The position numbers and the translations under genes are program-made. Positions 24,389 through 35,888 of a stretch of 64,000 bases of DNA are shown here, piece by piece. The stretch comes from Hymenoscyphus infarciens (Eukaryota > Ascomycota > Leotiomycetes > Helotiales > Helotiaceae): positions 124,001-188,000 of the forward strand of contig LLCB01000056.1 of assembly GCA_001414345.1 (NCBI GenBank), written 5' to 3'. Position 1 is the stretch's first letter, and the number at the start of each line of letters is the position of its first letter. Under the pieces are notes generated by a model that saw only the letters and a list, made by a program, of their open reading frames with translations, was not told where the DNA came from and did not search any database.

Positions 24389-24858
24389 GAATACGACTTT
24401 TCAGAAATTCAAAGTACGATCTGGATGAGATGAGGGTTTTGAAACCTCTTCAAGGTTTCCAGTCACGAGAAAGGTTCGTTGTAGAGCTTCCGTGGGTTAA
24501 TGGCTGGAATTAAATAGGCGGATTGGTTAAGGATGGAAGAGTGTCGGGACTCAGAGGTTTTAAGTGCAATATTGTCAGAAGAAAAGGGATCTGCGATAAC
24601 AACGCCGACACCAGATAACCTCGGAAAAGAATATGTGTTCATCATGCTCCTGAGGGAATCTTACTTATAGCTTGCTTGGGGTTTTGTTGTTTTCCGATCA
24701 CCTTGACTCTTATAGTTTGCGATCTGGTCGTCGATTACTTGAAAGAAGAAAGCAAGTACAGGGCAAGAAAAGGGAGAATGAGGAGGGAGATAAAAGCGCT
24801 CAACTAATTCGGTTCTTTTCCAAAAATCACATCTGAGAGCTTTTGATCTGAGAATCGA
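24389..24858. other. Intergenic region
   Basis: No supportable coding region. A short minus-strand frame (24645-24463) could be the detached 5' part of the Ras-like remnant, but shows no GTPase motif. Confidence 0.4.
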
Positions 24859-25443
24859 CTATTCCTTTACTTCTACCTCCTCTGCGTTTTCTATCTCTTC
24901 TGTTGTGCAATCCTTTCCCTCCTTCACCTCCCCATTCCCGATTTTGAACCAAGGACCATGTGCTGCCCCCGCCGCTGTTCCGACCAACAACCCCAATCCA
25001 GTAGTAGGAATCGAAGTAACACCTCCAACAATGGTTCCCACCACGGTCCCAACTCCAGTTCCGATCCCCGCGCCTATTCCAGCACCAACCGCGCCTCCCT
25101 GCCATAAACCACTTTGTAATCGCCCTGCAGCTTTTAAAGCCCCCTTTGCGATTTTTTCTTCCTTCACAGCTTCTTCCAAGGCCTTCTGCTTCTCTTTGGG
25201 ATCACTCGTCCGCTCGGCATGCTCTCGGGCAAGTTTCGCTGCTTCTTTCGCTTCTTCTCCTTTCTTGATGCATTCTGCAGCTTGTGCGAGGATTTTTTCT
25301 TTTCGACTTGGAGACATTTCCTTTGCCTTTTCGGGATCGGGATTCTCGGAATCGAGTTCGGGGGATGAGTCTTCTTCATGTTTTGGCTCCAGAGCTTCTA
25401 GCTCTTCGGGTTTGGGTTTGGGTTTGGGTTTGGGTTGGGACAT
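24859..25443 (-). CDS. Pro-Lys repeat / glycine-zipper hypothetical protein
   Basis: Single exon, 194 aa. After MSQ come four PK repeats encoded by a GGGTTT array on the plus strand, then an acidic segment rich in Glu/Pro/Ser. An Ala/Lys/Glu helix follows (residues about 50-105, predicted coiled coil), then a Gly-rich hydrophobic stretch (about 112-160: GAVGAGIGAGIGTGVGTVVG) with a GxxxG/glycine-zipper pattern that may insert into or pack in membranes, and an acidic tail ending VEVKE. I know similar glycine-zipper proteins in ascomycetes but no established function. The start is the only ATG in frame before the repeat. Confidence 0.7.
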   Translation of the reverse strand: MSQPKPKPKPKPEELEALEPKHEEDSSPELDSENPDPEKAKEMSPSRKEKILAQAAECIKKGEEAKEAAKLAREHAERTSDPKEKQKALEEAVKEEKIAKGALKAAGRLQSGLWQGGAVGAGIGAGIGTGVGTVVGTIVGGVTSIPTTGLGLLVGTAAGAAHGPWFKIGNGEVKEGKDCTTEEIENAEEVEVKE

Positions 25444-26139
25444 AGTGGCTGTTTTGATCGTTCTTCCGATTTGGGGAATCGCAACGTCAAACGGAGGGTT
25501 CTTTGGTAAAAAAAATTTCCTTTGTTTGCGTAATTATTCAAAAAGTAGAGTTTCTTGATTTGTTCCTCTGGAATTCGAGAAATGATGTTGTGGCGGGGTA
25601 TTTCAGTGACGTCAGTCCCCACCAATCCTGGAAGAAACAGCGCCCTCGTTATAGGGATGCACTTTTTCGTAACGTAATGATTTTGTGATACTCGTCTTTA
25701 CTTCCTTTTGTAAAGCGTAGTGTCTCTTACTTGGAAGCTATATTTCAAGAGAGCTTTTTCGTCTGATCTTTTTAGATTTTTATAGGTTATCTAAAGTTTT
25801 TTTTTTCTTCAAAAAACCTAGCTCTTAACTATGAAAATAGTTACTTTTTCTTTCTAGCAAAAGTAGTTTCTGTACTTAACTATCTGTTTTTAGGACCTTA
25901 GTCAAGTTCTCGTTACGTGCAAAGTAAATATCAAATAAGTAACTTACGATTACGCAAAGCTAATTGTAATCGCCCACCCCTACAGGCTCGTTACTGCAAG
26001 CGAGAAAATATGGAGTAAAACACCACAAAACTTCTCCTCCAGCAATTCTTTCTTTCTTTCCGGTATATCTCATGGCTCTCTAAAGGTCCATTTGACCCAT
26101 GTACGACGAGAAGTCCCTAAAAGACCTCCTTCATCCGAG
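25444..26139. other. AT-rich intergenic region
   Basis: No gene supported. 25690-25960 is AT-rich with long T runs and may be a degraded repeat, but no terminal repeats were found. Confidence 0.5.
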
Positions 26140-27870
26140 ACTAGCCATGGTGTTTCAAAGCAATCTTGTAATATTGTTGGGGGAACTTTTTTTCACCATC
26201 CATAATTCCATATGCAAATGCCTCCCCAACAAGCGAATAAAACCCGCCATCGCCATCGAACCTTCTCACCACTATCGGTACATATAACCTGGGAACGACA
26301 TGAACTTCATCTTCATGTTGACAAGCTCCAGGAGAAAGCCCCACGCTCCTATATCAGACAGAAAGGGCTTCGAATCATGCCTGTCCTTCATAGGATTCCA
26401 ATTCCAGTCAAAGGTAAATTTGGAGCCTCCAAAACTGCATACGACTTCAAATTCTCCTACCCTACAGAAGAATTATGCGTAGCTTGCTCGGCCATACCAA
26501 ATGGATCGAATTCCTGGTCACCGACTTGGATACGCCTTTATGCTTCTTCGAGCTGCTGTGTATTCTACCGATCCCCACTTCTCGCAAGAAAGGTCTCTAG
26601 TTCATGAAAGAAGGCCCTATCGGGCCCTCAGGTAGTCGAAAGAGCTTTCCCATTATGGGTTCCACACTGTACCAACCTCCGTCGCTATTTCCACAAATCT
26701 TGTTTCAATAGTCAGAACATTGAAGTCGTGTTCGCTTTGGTGGTATGAAATATAAGTGCGCCCGCCGTCACTGAATAGAGCATCTTCTCTCTCACATCCC
26801 CATGGCATGTTTACTCTAGTGTGGAACCCAAGAGGTTAAAGTCGCGTCCCTGTTCGTCTGACCTTACCTATGGGCATTCTCTCCTAAACTCAGCACGACT
26901 TAACATGTGTATGTCCAAATGCCTGTTGATACGGTGCACAATTCCTGGAAGGTTGTCTCGCGCACGATAATCGTATTGAATATCCAAGTCTCTTTTGTTG
27001 CCTGCAAGACCAAGAGTTCCATATATTCGATCTTGTTCCATGGCTGCACCAATTGCAACATCTGATGAGAAGTCAGGGTAAAGGCACGATTCAAATGCCC
27101 ATTTACTGTCATTCCCTTTTGGCGCCTCTGTTGTATTCCTTGTGTTGTAGCAGCACGTGAGTTCATAGCTAGTGATGACCCATCTCCTTTCCAATCTTTC
27201 CCAAGAAGACGATGGAAAAGGGGTTTTAACGACTGGTAGACTGTTCCGCCACCACATACGTATCAATGGAAAAATCATCCATAATAGCGTCCCTGCTTGA
27301 GCTGATGGGCTCAAATCAATTCCCATCCAGGTGTTGATAAAGAAATACCCAGCAATGAAGGCATCTCCTGCTATTGTGGAATGGCCATACATGAATTCGT
27401 CATTCATTGCCACAGAAAGTTCTTGCAATATCTATACCCAGCCATTCCTCATGAGACAAATCAAATAAAGCGCTCAAATCTTCCAGTTGCCTTCATGAGA
27501 CTTTCTAAGCGGATCTTAATTCTGGCTCTCTCTGGATACCCACAGGCTAGCCATGCTATGAAATTGGGCTCTCCGAGGTCCTATATTCCTGCTTTGATTG
27601 CATCTTTTCCAATCCTCGCAAATGGTCCTTCGGCAGTTTGTTTCCCATTTTCGAGCAAGATAATCGTTTTTATAGCATGACTATATATTCCATACATATT
27701 TCCCAGCTAGGGATCTTTTTCCACCGCATTGTTTTGAGCAATGCAAATAGCATCAATCCAAGTCGAGAGGTCAATGTGTGATCAGAGCTGTATCGATCCT
27801 TCGAAGAGGGATATTCCGACCTTGAAAAGGGAATCGTTGATGTTAATGGTGTACGATAGTTCAAGAAGAC
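26140..27870 (-). pseudogene. HET (heterokaryon-incompatibility) domain protein, decayed
   Basis: Fragments of a HET-type protein read in order on the minus strand. Near 27690-27590 is IYSHAIKTIILLENG (the IYxxAxxVxxWLG region). The longest frame (27428-26868) contains EQDRIYGTLGLAGNKRDLDI, matching the conserved DRIYGLLGLA segment. 26344-26185 contains GLSPGACQHEDEV and YSLVGEAFAYGIMDGE, the usual C-terminal block. Stops and frame changes separate the pieces, and no start codon region is clear. By family, intact HET proteins trigger cell death after fusion of incompatible hyphae. No RIP-like skew is seen here, so decay is by indels and stops. A multi-intron intact gene cannot be fully excluded, but two in-frame stops between the first and second pieces argue against it. 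Confidence 0.65.
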
Positions 27871-28917
27871 CCCATATGTAAGAAAGATTATGGTAGTTCG
27901 GAGTAGTGGATGTTACTTCTTCGGGTGTATTTGGTTCCCTCCTGGCATCAGAGCCTTGAAAATGCGCAATTTGAGCACATTTTTATTCGGAGTGGAACCT
28001 AATGTAAAGTTTATTTTATTATTTCAAAAAGGAGTATTTCTCGGACGGTCAAACTCTTACTGTACTTGAATGTTTGTATATTGGAAGAGGTGAGGGAACC
28101 CATCCTTGAGTTATCCAAAGTCTTACACTCGCACTTATTTTGAATCGTCAGTCAAAAGGTTTCGAGCACCTTTCTATGCGTGGAAGTAGACAATTTGCTT
28201 CTAGGGAGTCTGCTAGACTCTGTTGAGTATCGAGGTACTGTGGGGGAGCTGAGACAATTTACCTCTTTAAGAATATTGCTTATCAGAAAGACTCCCGAAA
28301 AGCACGACGTTGCACAAGCAGAATCAGGAGAAACATTCCTCTGTAGCCCTCGCTACAGACGCTTAGTATTTCACTAAGTCTATGGTACAATCTTAGAAGC
28401 TAAGCGAGCTCGGGCGTCTAAGTAACTCTACCCAAAACCACCCTCCAGTTCCACCCAAACGTCGGTTTTTCATATTTTCAACCCTCTTACGCTCACAGAA
28501 GAATCAGAAGTATCAAAAGGCAACAACGTCACTGCAACGAGCAACCAATCAATTATTCGCAATTTTACACGTGATCACTGTAAAATGAGGTACTTTAATA
28601 ATAACAAAGTGGAAAGAAATTGCGGATATTCATGACAATTCATTGCTCATTCGCTGTTTTTTCTGTAACTATTCAATACATTATTCATACCCCCCTTCTA
28701 CCCACCCTTCGGACCCCAACAACGAAATATTTTAAACAATTTGTTTAAAACAAATGAATATAGTACAAGTTATAATTACTGCAATTTACCCACATTGTTC
28801 ACATCATTCACACCACGCACATTATTCTCATCCTTTAATCATCACTCCAACCTCATAAGATATATACGGCAATACTTTACTTACATCCTCTCTACAAACA
28901 CCAACTCAACCCACACC
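27871..28917. other. Intergenic region, no gene seen
   Basis: No supportable coding region; short frames only. The last about 200 bp would be the promoter and leader of the broken 2EXR gene. Confidence 0.5.
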
Positions 28918-29563
28918 ATGCGTGCCAACAAGCGGTCCCCTTTTCAATAGAAGTCTACTACCAACAAGTCTCCTACCAAAGATAAGCCTACCAAGAAGGG
29001 CTTTCCTCGATTCATGGAATTACCAGCTGAATTGCGGCTCAAAGTCTGGCAAGCTACCTATGAGGAGAGTGTACCCCTTCGCGAGATTGACATTGAGTTT
29101 CATAGTGTCTTGTTCAGCCAAGAATTGGGAGCAGCGCTTTAAAGTTCCCAGCCTCTTGGCGCTACGTGGATCTTCTCCTTCAGCCTGGGTAAACTCCGCT
29201 ATTTTTTATATAATAAGCAACCTTAGTTAGAAATGACTTATATACTAAATAAAAAACATGTAATTACTACTAGAACAAGGTCTATACTTATTCTTAGTAG
29301 TTTATTTACCTGTTATTCAATAAATATGTTAATAGCGATTTACTTAGCCTATCCTATCCTAACCTCTAGGATAGGATAGGATGGGAAATTTAAAACGCTG
29401 ATTGGGAGGGCACGACTGTGTAGTTCATGAGAGGTTTTTGCGGAAACTTGAAAATGCAAGCTTAGAAACCTTACAGGGAAGCGGAATCAAAGAGGAACGA
29501 GGGAGAGTGAACAACATAGGAAAAGCCAAGCCATGTAAAAGGGATATTAATTGCGCTTCATAA
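28918..29563 (+). pseudogene. 2EXR-type protein gene with early stop and MITE insertion
   Basis: ATG at 28918 opens a frame that meets TAG at 28948. The same frame continues with a Lys/Thr-rich stretch and then FMELPAELRLKVWQATYEES, clearly like the 2EXR (F-box-like) start of the intact gene at 53734-54453 (FMDLPTECRLMIWKAAYES). An ATG at 29014 could reinitiate. At 29131 the frame is interrupted by a 269-bp hAT-type MITE. Removing the MITE and one copy of its duplication gives a frame open to a stop at 29561, but without clear 2EXR similarity. The gene is therefore broken at least twice and is shorter than its 239-aa relative. Confidence 0.7.
29132..29400. mobile_element. hAT-type MITE with 8-bp target-site duplication
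   Basis: 269 bp, bounded by CAGCGCTTTAAAGTTCCCA (29132-29150) and its inverted partner (29382-29400, three mismatches). It is flanked by perfect 8-bp direct repeats ATTGGGAG (29124-29131 and 29401-29408). Termini starting CAG with 8-bp duplications are the hallmark of hAT elements. The interior is AT-rich and includes a palindromic CTATCCTATCC/GGATAGGATAG block. A related element lies at 55894-56419. Confidence 0.9.
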
Positions 29564-29686
29564 TCACAACTTCTCGCAAGGGAAAGCGCAACCAAGGGCT
29601 CAACGCAAGCAAGAGCAAAACACTCAATTCATGCCAAAAAACACGACTCACCTTCCTCATCCTCAATCACATCCCCTCATCACATC

Positions 29687-31579
29687 TTACACATCCACAG
29701 CATTCCTCGCCTCGCCCCTCAAAACATCCCCCTCCATCTCCTCAAACCCCTTCAAAACCCCCCCATACCTCCCAAAAGTCCCCTCCCGATATCCCCCATC
29801 AATCTTCTCCACGGCCTCTGACTCCCTCCACCGTTCCCCAATCAACTCCTCAAAACTCTCTCCCACGCCCCTCTCCATTGCCCAAACAGCTTTATAAGCA
29901 CCGCCCAGCGCACACGCATTCCCACCAACATCCAACTTCCACACTCCCTCCGCACCACCCAGAACATCACCTACTATCCGTGCAATAGCAGGATTCATGC
30001 TCCCTCCACCGACGAGATAGATCCTTCTCGGTTGAGGCGGGAGTTTTCCGTCGGGTGAGTGGACCAGGTTGTGGGAGCGGAGACGGAGAGAGAGGATTTG
30101 CGATTCTATTATTGCTCTAGCGTCGAAATCAATCGGCCAGGGTGAGGATGGGGAGAGGGAGCTGGAGTTTGAGGAACAAGTGTAGCGGAATGTTCCAGCT
30201 CTCACATTTGGCACGATTTCCGGGAGTGGGAAATATAAACCCAGTTTCGCTGGATCGTTGGCAGTATTTTGTCCCAGTGGTGGTGTAGAGAGAGCTGTTT
30301 CATTGAATGTGGACCATGGGTCTGTAGATGAAGGTGGTGGTTTTGGAAGGGTGTCTCGGATTTTTTCTCGTGCTAGGCCGCCGTTTTTGTAGCAGAGCAT
30401 GAACATGTATAGGCCCGCGGTAGTAGGGTGGTTGAAGAAGTGATAGGAGGGGTCGGGACGGTATTTTGGGGTGGACATTAGGAATGTGGTTGAGGTTCCG
30501 AGGGAGACAATAGCGTCCAGGGGGCGGAGGGGGAGGGAGAGGATGGTTGCTGGATTGTCGCCTGTGAAAGGGGCTATGCCGCAGTCGGGTGCAAAGTTAT
30601 ACCTCGAGACGAAATAGGGGGAGATGTTTCCAAGACTTCCGCCTCCGTCTTCGCGAACATTTCCGAGTTTTTGCTTGAGTTCTTGGAGGCCATCTTGTCC
30701 TGCTGCAAGAGCGAGAAGGGGTTCGGACCAAGCTCCGGCATTGATATCCCAAAGGTTCATACCACATACATCGCTTATATCGAACTCGGCAATCCGACCC
30801 AAGAACACGGAGGCCAGGAACGACGATACAAGACTAATGCGTGCAGTCGCACCATAAACCCCCGGATGCTTTTTACGGAAACGCATGATTTGCGGACCAG
30901 TAAAGCGCTACGTACCACAAACATTGATCAGCTGATATCCAAACTGGAAGGGTGTGCAACACACCAGGACAAGAGGACAAGAACTCCCTAGACCGAGGAC
31001 TTACATGGTGAGCTTTACTCCCCGTCACCTGCGCCAATTCATCAGGAGAGCCAAGCGCAGCATCAAAGCTATCGCACTCCTTCTGCGTACTCGCATCTTG
31101 CCAATTAGGAGACAGAGCATGGGAAAATGCGTTTTCTGCCAACTCATCGACCAGAGTCGCACGCGGATCGAGGTTACTCAAAAGGCTCTCTCCACTTGCA
31201 CTCCAGTAAACACTTCCATGTTGCTGCCCCGCTCCAGAAATTCCCTTGATCCGATGAAAAGGGGTGTCTTTTTTCTCGAGTCGTTGAAGGACGAGATCAA
31301 CGGCTTCTAACCACATGGCGACGGGAGCGTTGACTTCATGCTCGACCTCGTTGACGAAGACTCCTTTTTTAATTCCATACTTACCGAGGTCGGCGTCGAA
31401 ATCGACTTTGGCTTCGTAGAGGACTTTCAACTGCGATGTGATGACAATTGCTATTAAAACTGGTGTCAGTGAACCAGAACCAGGGCGGTGAGATGGAGCT
31501 CTCCTCGTACCCACTCACCTTTTAATTGTTGAGTAGAGAGGTCGAATCCAAGATACAACGGTCCATCAGAGGTTGACAT
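29687..31579 (-). CDS. D-xylulose kinase (FGGY family)
   Basis: Three exons: 31579-31519, 31450-31005, 30907-29687, 575 aa, the usual fungal xylulokinase size. FGGY N-domain: [16 protein letters not shown] (phosphate-binding start) and [14 protein letters not shown] (substrate loop). The central signature GSKAHHRFTGPQI spans the second intron. Then [16 protein letters not shown] and [10 protein letters not shown], with Asp and Asn that fit the sugar site. The C-domain has [12 protein letters not shown] and [19 protein letters not shown] (ATP site). It phosphorylates D-xylulose to xylulose 5-phosphate, linking xylose/arabinose catabolism to the pentose phosphate pathway in the cytosol. Both introns are GT-AG. 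No other pentose gene is adjacent. The gene symbol xks1/xkiA is used for orthologues, but I assign none. Confidence 0.93.
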
Positions 31580-32443
31580 GTTGGACGGTAATCCAAGGTT
31601 ATCCCCAATAAAAGTGTACTATTTTTAAGGAGGCAGACACGAAGTTGTATCAAAGTAAGGAGTAGAGTAGTGAATACTTTTTTTTCTTTCTCTTTTCCAG
31701 GTTGACGTCGCCGGCAATATCTTATGACAGCTTTGCTCTGCCTCTGGCAGACAGCGGTCTGCACCCTGCACAGACAACGCCACAAGAGGGACATATCCCC
31801 AAAATCCCCACGGTCTAACCCAGAGAAGTAGTACTTGAGAGACTTGATCACCTCGATCGGGGTGACCGGGAAGAAGCGAGTTACGTCTCGTGCCTTTAAC
31901 AAAAATGAAAAGGTTTAGTAACGTGCTTTTTCCTGGTTACAATTGGTAGCTTCGCCCCAAAAACATCTTTTTCCCGGAGACCGGAACCCCGCGCTGCCAA
32001 TATTGGAAATCCCACAATCTGAATACGAGCAGGTAAAGGAGGGGAAGTCATTAACTAAGCATAAATCTAGAACATCGTGAACTTCATTAACTGTAGTATT
32101 TTGTTGAGAAACGATTTCAGAATTTCCATGGTGTAACTTCAGGTTGGGTGTCCCCCACGCTCTCTACGTAAATAGGTACCGGCAATCACTCCCAAACCAT
32201 GGCGTGAAGCGAAAGAACCTGCAGCATACAAGCATACTGCATCAACATTTCCAAGGGTTAGGGAGCGGCTGTGGCGAAGTCTAGGTAAAGGTGTGTCGAT
32301 TTTAGTGAAAACTGACCAGGATCACGAATGAATTTTATCAGGAGACGAACTCGTACAGTTGAAACTTTCCCCAAATTTTGTACGCCATGCTATATCCCCC
32401 AACCCCTACCAAACAACGCCGTAAAATCAACCCCTCACCCAGT
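31580..32443. other. Intergenic region, no gene seen
   Basis: No coding region supported; promoter side of xylulokinase and 3' side of the cyclin gene. Confidence 0.5.
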
Positions 32444-33855
32444 TCACCTACGAACTCTTTTGTAATTGTTATTATATCGATCGTTGTGTCCCTGATAACC
32501 ATTCCTGTGATCTCGCTGAAAATTCCCTCTATGGTCTTGTCTTTCCGGCTTGATCTGCTCCTCCACCTCGATTTCATATTCCTCATACTCTATTTTGAAG
32601 TACTCGGCAACCGTATCACGCTCTCGCTTTGCCTTTTCAGGATCTAGCATAAAGCGAATAGTTCCTTCCTGCCCGCGATAACCCATGCCCTTACGACCCG
32701 ATCCGGAAGAACGAGGACTAAGGGTTGCCGGAGAAGCAACATCTTTGCCATTGAGTCGTAAATCGGACGGACTAGCTGGAGTGATTGGCGTTTTGGGTGT
32801 TTTGATATTTGATTTGATCCCATTTGTTTTCGGGATTTCGTGGTGTTCTGTGAAACGATCGATGGTATATTCCTTCTCCAACTCCTGATTGACCAGTATT
32901 CGAATATTGATGAACTTCTCGATCGGATATGCCATTCCAACCGCAGAAGATTTCTGGAAGTGGGTATAATGCTCAAGCAAATCCAACGTTGTTTCCATAA
33001 CCTCCGCTCTTTTGGTATGCCACTTTCGGTAGGAAGGCGCTCGCTCGCCGCGAATGTTTTTCTCTTGTGTCTCCAGCAGTGTAGTAGCAAGTTCGATGCA
33101 AGCAAATGACATCGCAGCGCAACTTTGTTTTAATGGAGCAAATGTCCGGTATAGATCCAGCATGATATTGTAAGCAACCTTTGCGACTTCCTTATTGATC
33201 TTGGCCTCCTTTGCGAGTTTGATGATGTGTTTGTGAGGGAATCGTACACGGAAATCGAATCCGGAGGCTTCTAGCATAAGCCGTTCGAGGCCTATAACTA
33301 TTTTCGAAGGGTTTTCGAATGCCTGTCAGCTATTGTTAGTTTATACCCCTCCAGAAGAGGGCTATACATACAGGATCATCCGGACTCAGATGTTCATTGA
33401 TTGAAACCTTGACATTATGCGCCGCACATAGTATTTCTCTCGACTTTTTCAAGGTATCTTCGATTTTGCATGCCGTAAGTAAAGCAGCCGCCGCGGCATC
33501 ATGAAATTGATATTCCGTGTCTTTATGCGCCAGGCGAAACTTGTGAAAGTAAACGCAGGCAGTACAGAATGTCCGGACTGGGCTTTTTTGAATCAGCAAT
33601 AAACAAGAGGGCCATAGGCGAAGATACTAACAGCTGCAAGGCTATCCGGACCTCATTGATCCATTGTACGCCTTGTAATCTGAAGTTATCCTCCCGAGTA
33701 GGATTCGCGCCCAAGGCTACCAATAGACTTTGGAGCTGCTGCTGGAACAGGTAGGGCTTTGCGACCTGGATGTATGAAGGGTGAGGTCCGGTTATAGGGA
33801 CGTTGGAGGTATTCGGATTAGGTGGTGCAATCTCGGAACGGTTTTCTGGAGCCAT
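32444..33855 (-). CDS. CTD kinase subunit beta / Ctk2-like cyclin
   Basis: Three exons: 33855-33632, 33582-33372, 33322-32444, 437 aa. The first cyclin box begins HPSYIQVAKPYLFQQQLQSLL, continues with DNFRLQGVQWINEVRIALQL and, after the intron, PVRTFCTACVYFHKFRL. A second cyclin-box part (GFDFRVRFPHKHIIKLAKE) follows. The C-terminal third is basic, Ser/Pro-rich, and ends in an Asn/Arg/Tyr-rich tail. By family it is the cyclin of the CTDK-I complex, activating the Ctk1-type kinase that phosphorylates Ser2 of the RNA polymerase II C-terminal repeats during elongation, in the nucleus. Intron 1 (49 bp) uses GTTAGT and an unusual purine-only acceptor AAAAAAG. This is the only choice that restores the ALQLPVRTF junction. 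Intron 2 is ordinary. Confidence 0.9.
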
Positions 33856-34471
33856 ATTGGATGTAGGTGAGAGCACTGTACCTAACAGTCGGGTGCTGGC
33901 GAGTGTGTGTTGGATGCAATGAAGCCTTTCCACCTTTCCAAGACCCCTGGCGTCGTTTTGCGATTAGATAAGAGCCGCAAGTCGGGGTTCTAAATAAAAA
34001 CCAGGACTTGATAAACCGAGTCTGCACCGGAACTTGTCCCGCTGCGAGAGGGGAAAGCACCTGCAGATTGAATTTATTCCAAAGGACGCTAAATCAGCAC
34101 CAGAAATAATTCATTCAGGCTAAATGTGACAAGAGACCCGCTATGGCGCTCCTCAGCCCGTTCGAGAACTGTTGAAATATATCCGCGCGAATAGAGGTGA
34201 AGTAGAAAAGAGGGGCAGATAAGTGAAGCATATGATAATACAGACATATAAAATTGGTATTGTAACACGGCGTCTTTCAATAATCCAACCCAAACCCCAA
34301 AGATCCCCCTCCCTTAACATGCTAAAATGCGGATTTTTTATGCGACGCGATCTCTGATCAAAATATGTGCAACCCGCTGCCACCAAGCACCAAGCTCTGT
34401 GCCTTGAAAACGCCATCCCACCCCACGCCAGTCGAAAATGTTTTGAACACCTGATATCTACAACTTCCACT
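33856..34471. other. Intergenic region between co-oriented genes
   Basis: Holds the promoter of the Ctk2-like gene and the 3' flank of the CDF transporter. No gene seen. Confidence 0.5.
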
Positions 34472-35888
34472 CTATTGGCCCTTCTTATGATCATGGTCAT
34501 GGTCATGGTTGTGATCGTGCTCGTGCTCGTGATCGTGCTCTTCTGGTCTCACTTCCACATCTCCACTGATGAATTCATCAAATAGAGAAGCAGAAGCATC
34601 CTCTTTTGGAACGAAACGGACCTTCACTCTTCGGACACCACGGACTTTCGAACCTACAGTCTCCCGGATGCTCTCCTCCACCTCTCCAGATTGTTGGACG
34701 TTCCATGATCTAGGTACCCCGATTTGTAAATCCACGAGATAGTTCTGTCCGGATTTGACACCCTCAACCCCACGTAATTCTGTCTCGGATGCTGAACTCA
34801 AGCCTGCCAATCCTTTTTCTGCTGCTCGGGTTATCGAGTTTTTTGTGTCCTCGTCAATTCCCTTATCTGCCAATTCGTATAGTGCCTCGACGGTGTTTCC
34901 CCATCCTCCCTTGATAACCATCAGAGAGATGAAGAGTCCTCCAACAGGATCTAACCAAGCAGCTTCGTTTAGGAAATTCGCGCCGAGAATGGCAAATAGT
35001 GTTACAACGCCAGTAAGAGAATCGATTCTGTGGTGGATCGCGTTTGAGGCAAGGACTGAGGATTTTCGTTCTTTCGCGATTTTCATAGCTAGGGACTGTT
35101 AGCTTTGCTACGCAATAGTCCAAGGAGAAGAGTAACTCACTAGCTTGATACAACCATTCTTTTACCAGAATGGTTCCTAGAGCTAACCAGGCAGCGTGAA
35201 GACTAGGCGCGTCGGATCCATGACTATGTCCATGCGAATGGGCTGCTGCTTCGGCGGCAGCGTGGGCATCGAGGAAGAAATGCGCATATAGAATCTCGCA
35301 GCTGTTAAAACACATGAAGCATCCTCCAAATAACAGCATGCCACTGACACCTAAAGACCCCAAGCTCTCTATCTTTCCAAATCCAGTTGGAAATATGGTG
35401 GTTGGTGGCTTCAAACTCCAGGAAACTGTTGCTAATGTGAGGATGTCGCTGGCCAGATCTGTGAGACTATGCCATGCGTCGGCAACCATTGCTTGGGAAT
35501 TGAAGGCGTATCCTCCCACGCCCTTGGCGACGGCCATTGCGAGGTTGGTGTAGAGGCCATATCGCGTTATCCGCACTCCTGGATCTTGCTTGTTTTTGGA
35601 CACCAGATAGGAATTGTCATGATGGTGGTGATGCGAATGGGCACGCGCGCGGGTTTCGGACTTGGTGACGGCAGCCATTGGATAGAGTCGAGGGAAGGAA
35701 TTGCGATTGGAAAAAGATTGTAATTTTGGTTGTGGACGAGGATAGATGTGATCTTTTGTACAGGTATGAAACAACACAGCCGAGTTGTGTTGATGGCAGG
35801 ATCGCTGCGACTGATGTGTTCTCAAATTCAGCCTCAGTGCGACAGGCCTAAACGAGCTTGCGCCGTGAGTGAGAGAGCGGAGAGTCAT
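34472..35888 (-). CDS. Cation diffusion facilitator, mitochondrial MMT-like
   Basis: Two exons: 35888-35141 and 35088-34472, 454 aa, joined by a GT-AG intron giving QATMKIAKE. The first about 70 residues are rich in Arg/Ser/Thr/Gln with almost no acidic residues, like a mitochondrial presequence. Membrane helices follow, with the two metal-site motifs HSLTDLASD (TM2, HxxxD) and HHRIDSLT (TM5, HxxxD). His-rich stretches occur before TM1 (HSHHHHHD), in the TM4-TM5 loop (AHSHGHSHG) and at the C-terminus (repeated HDHEHEHDHNHDHDHDH), likely metal-sensing or chelating. The cytosolic/matrix C-terminal domain precedes this tail. By family it exports divalent iron or zinc from mitochondria (MMT1/2-type). 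Substrate and location are inferred. A downstream ATG (residue 71) could make a non-mitochondrial form. Confidence 0.85.

Noticed and set aside
25411..25440. GGGTTT array as an internal telomere-like repeat
   Set aside because: It encodes the PK repeats of the minus-strand protein and lacks the TTAGGG unit of fungal telomeres.
24905..25558. Plus-strand 217-codon frame rich in Pro/Ala/Ser
   Set aside because: Antisense shadow of the glycine-zipper gene, whose minus-strand reading has a start codon and domain-like structure.
29551..29988. Pro/Ser/His-rich plus-strand frame
   Set aside because: Antisense to the C-terminal end of xylulokinase.
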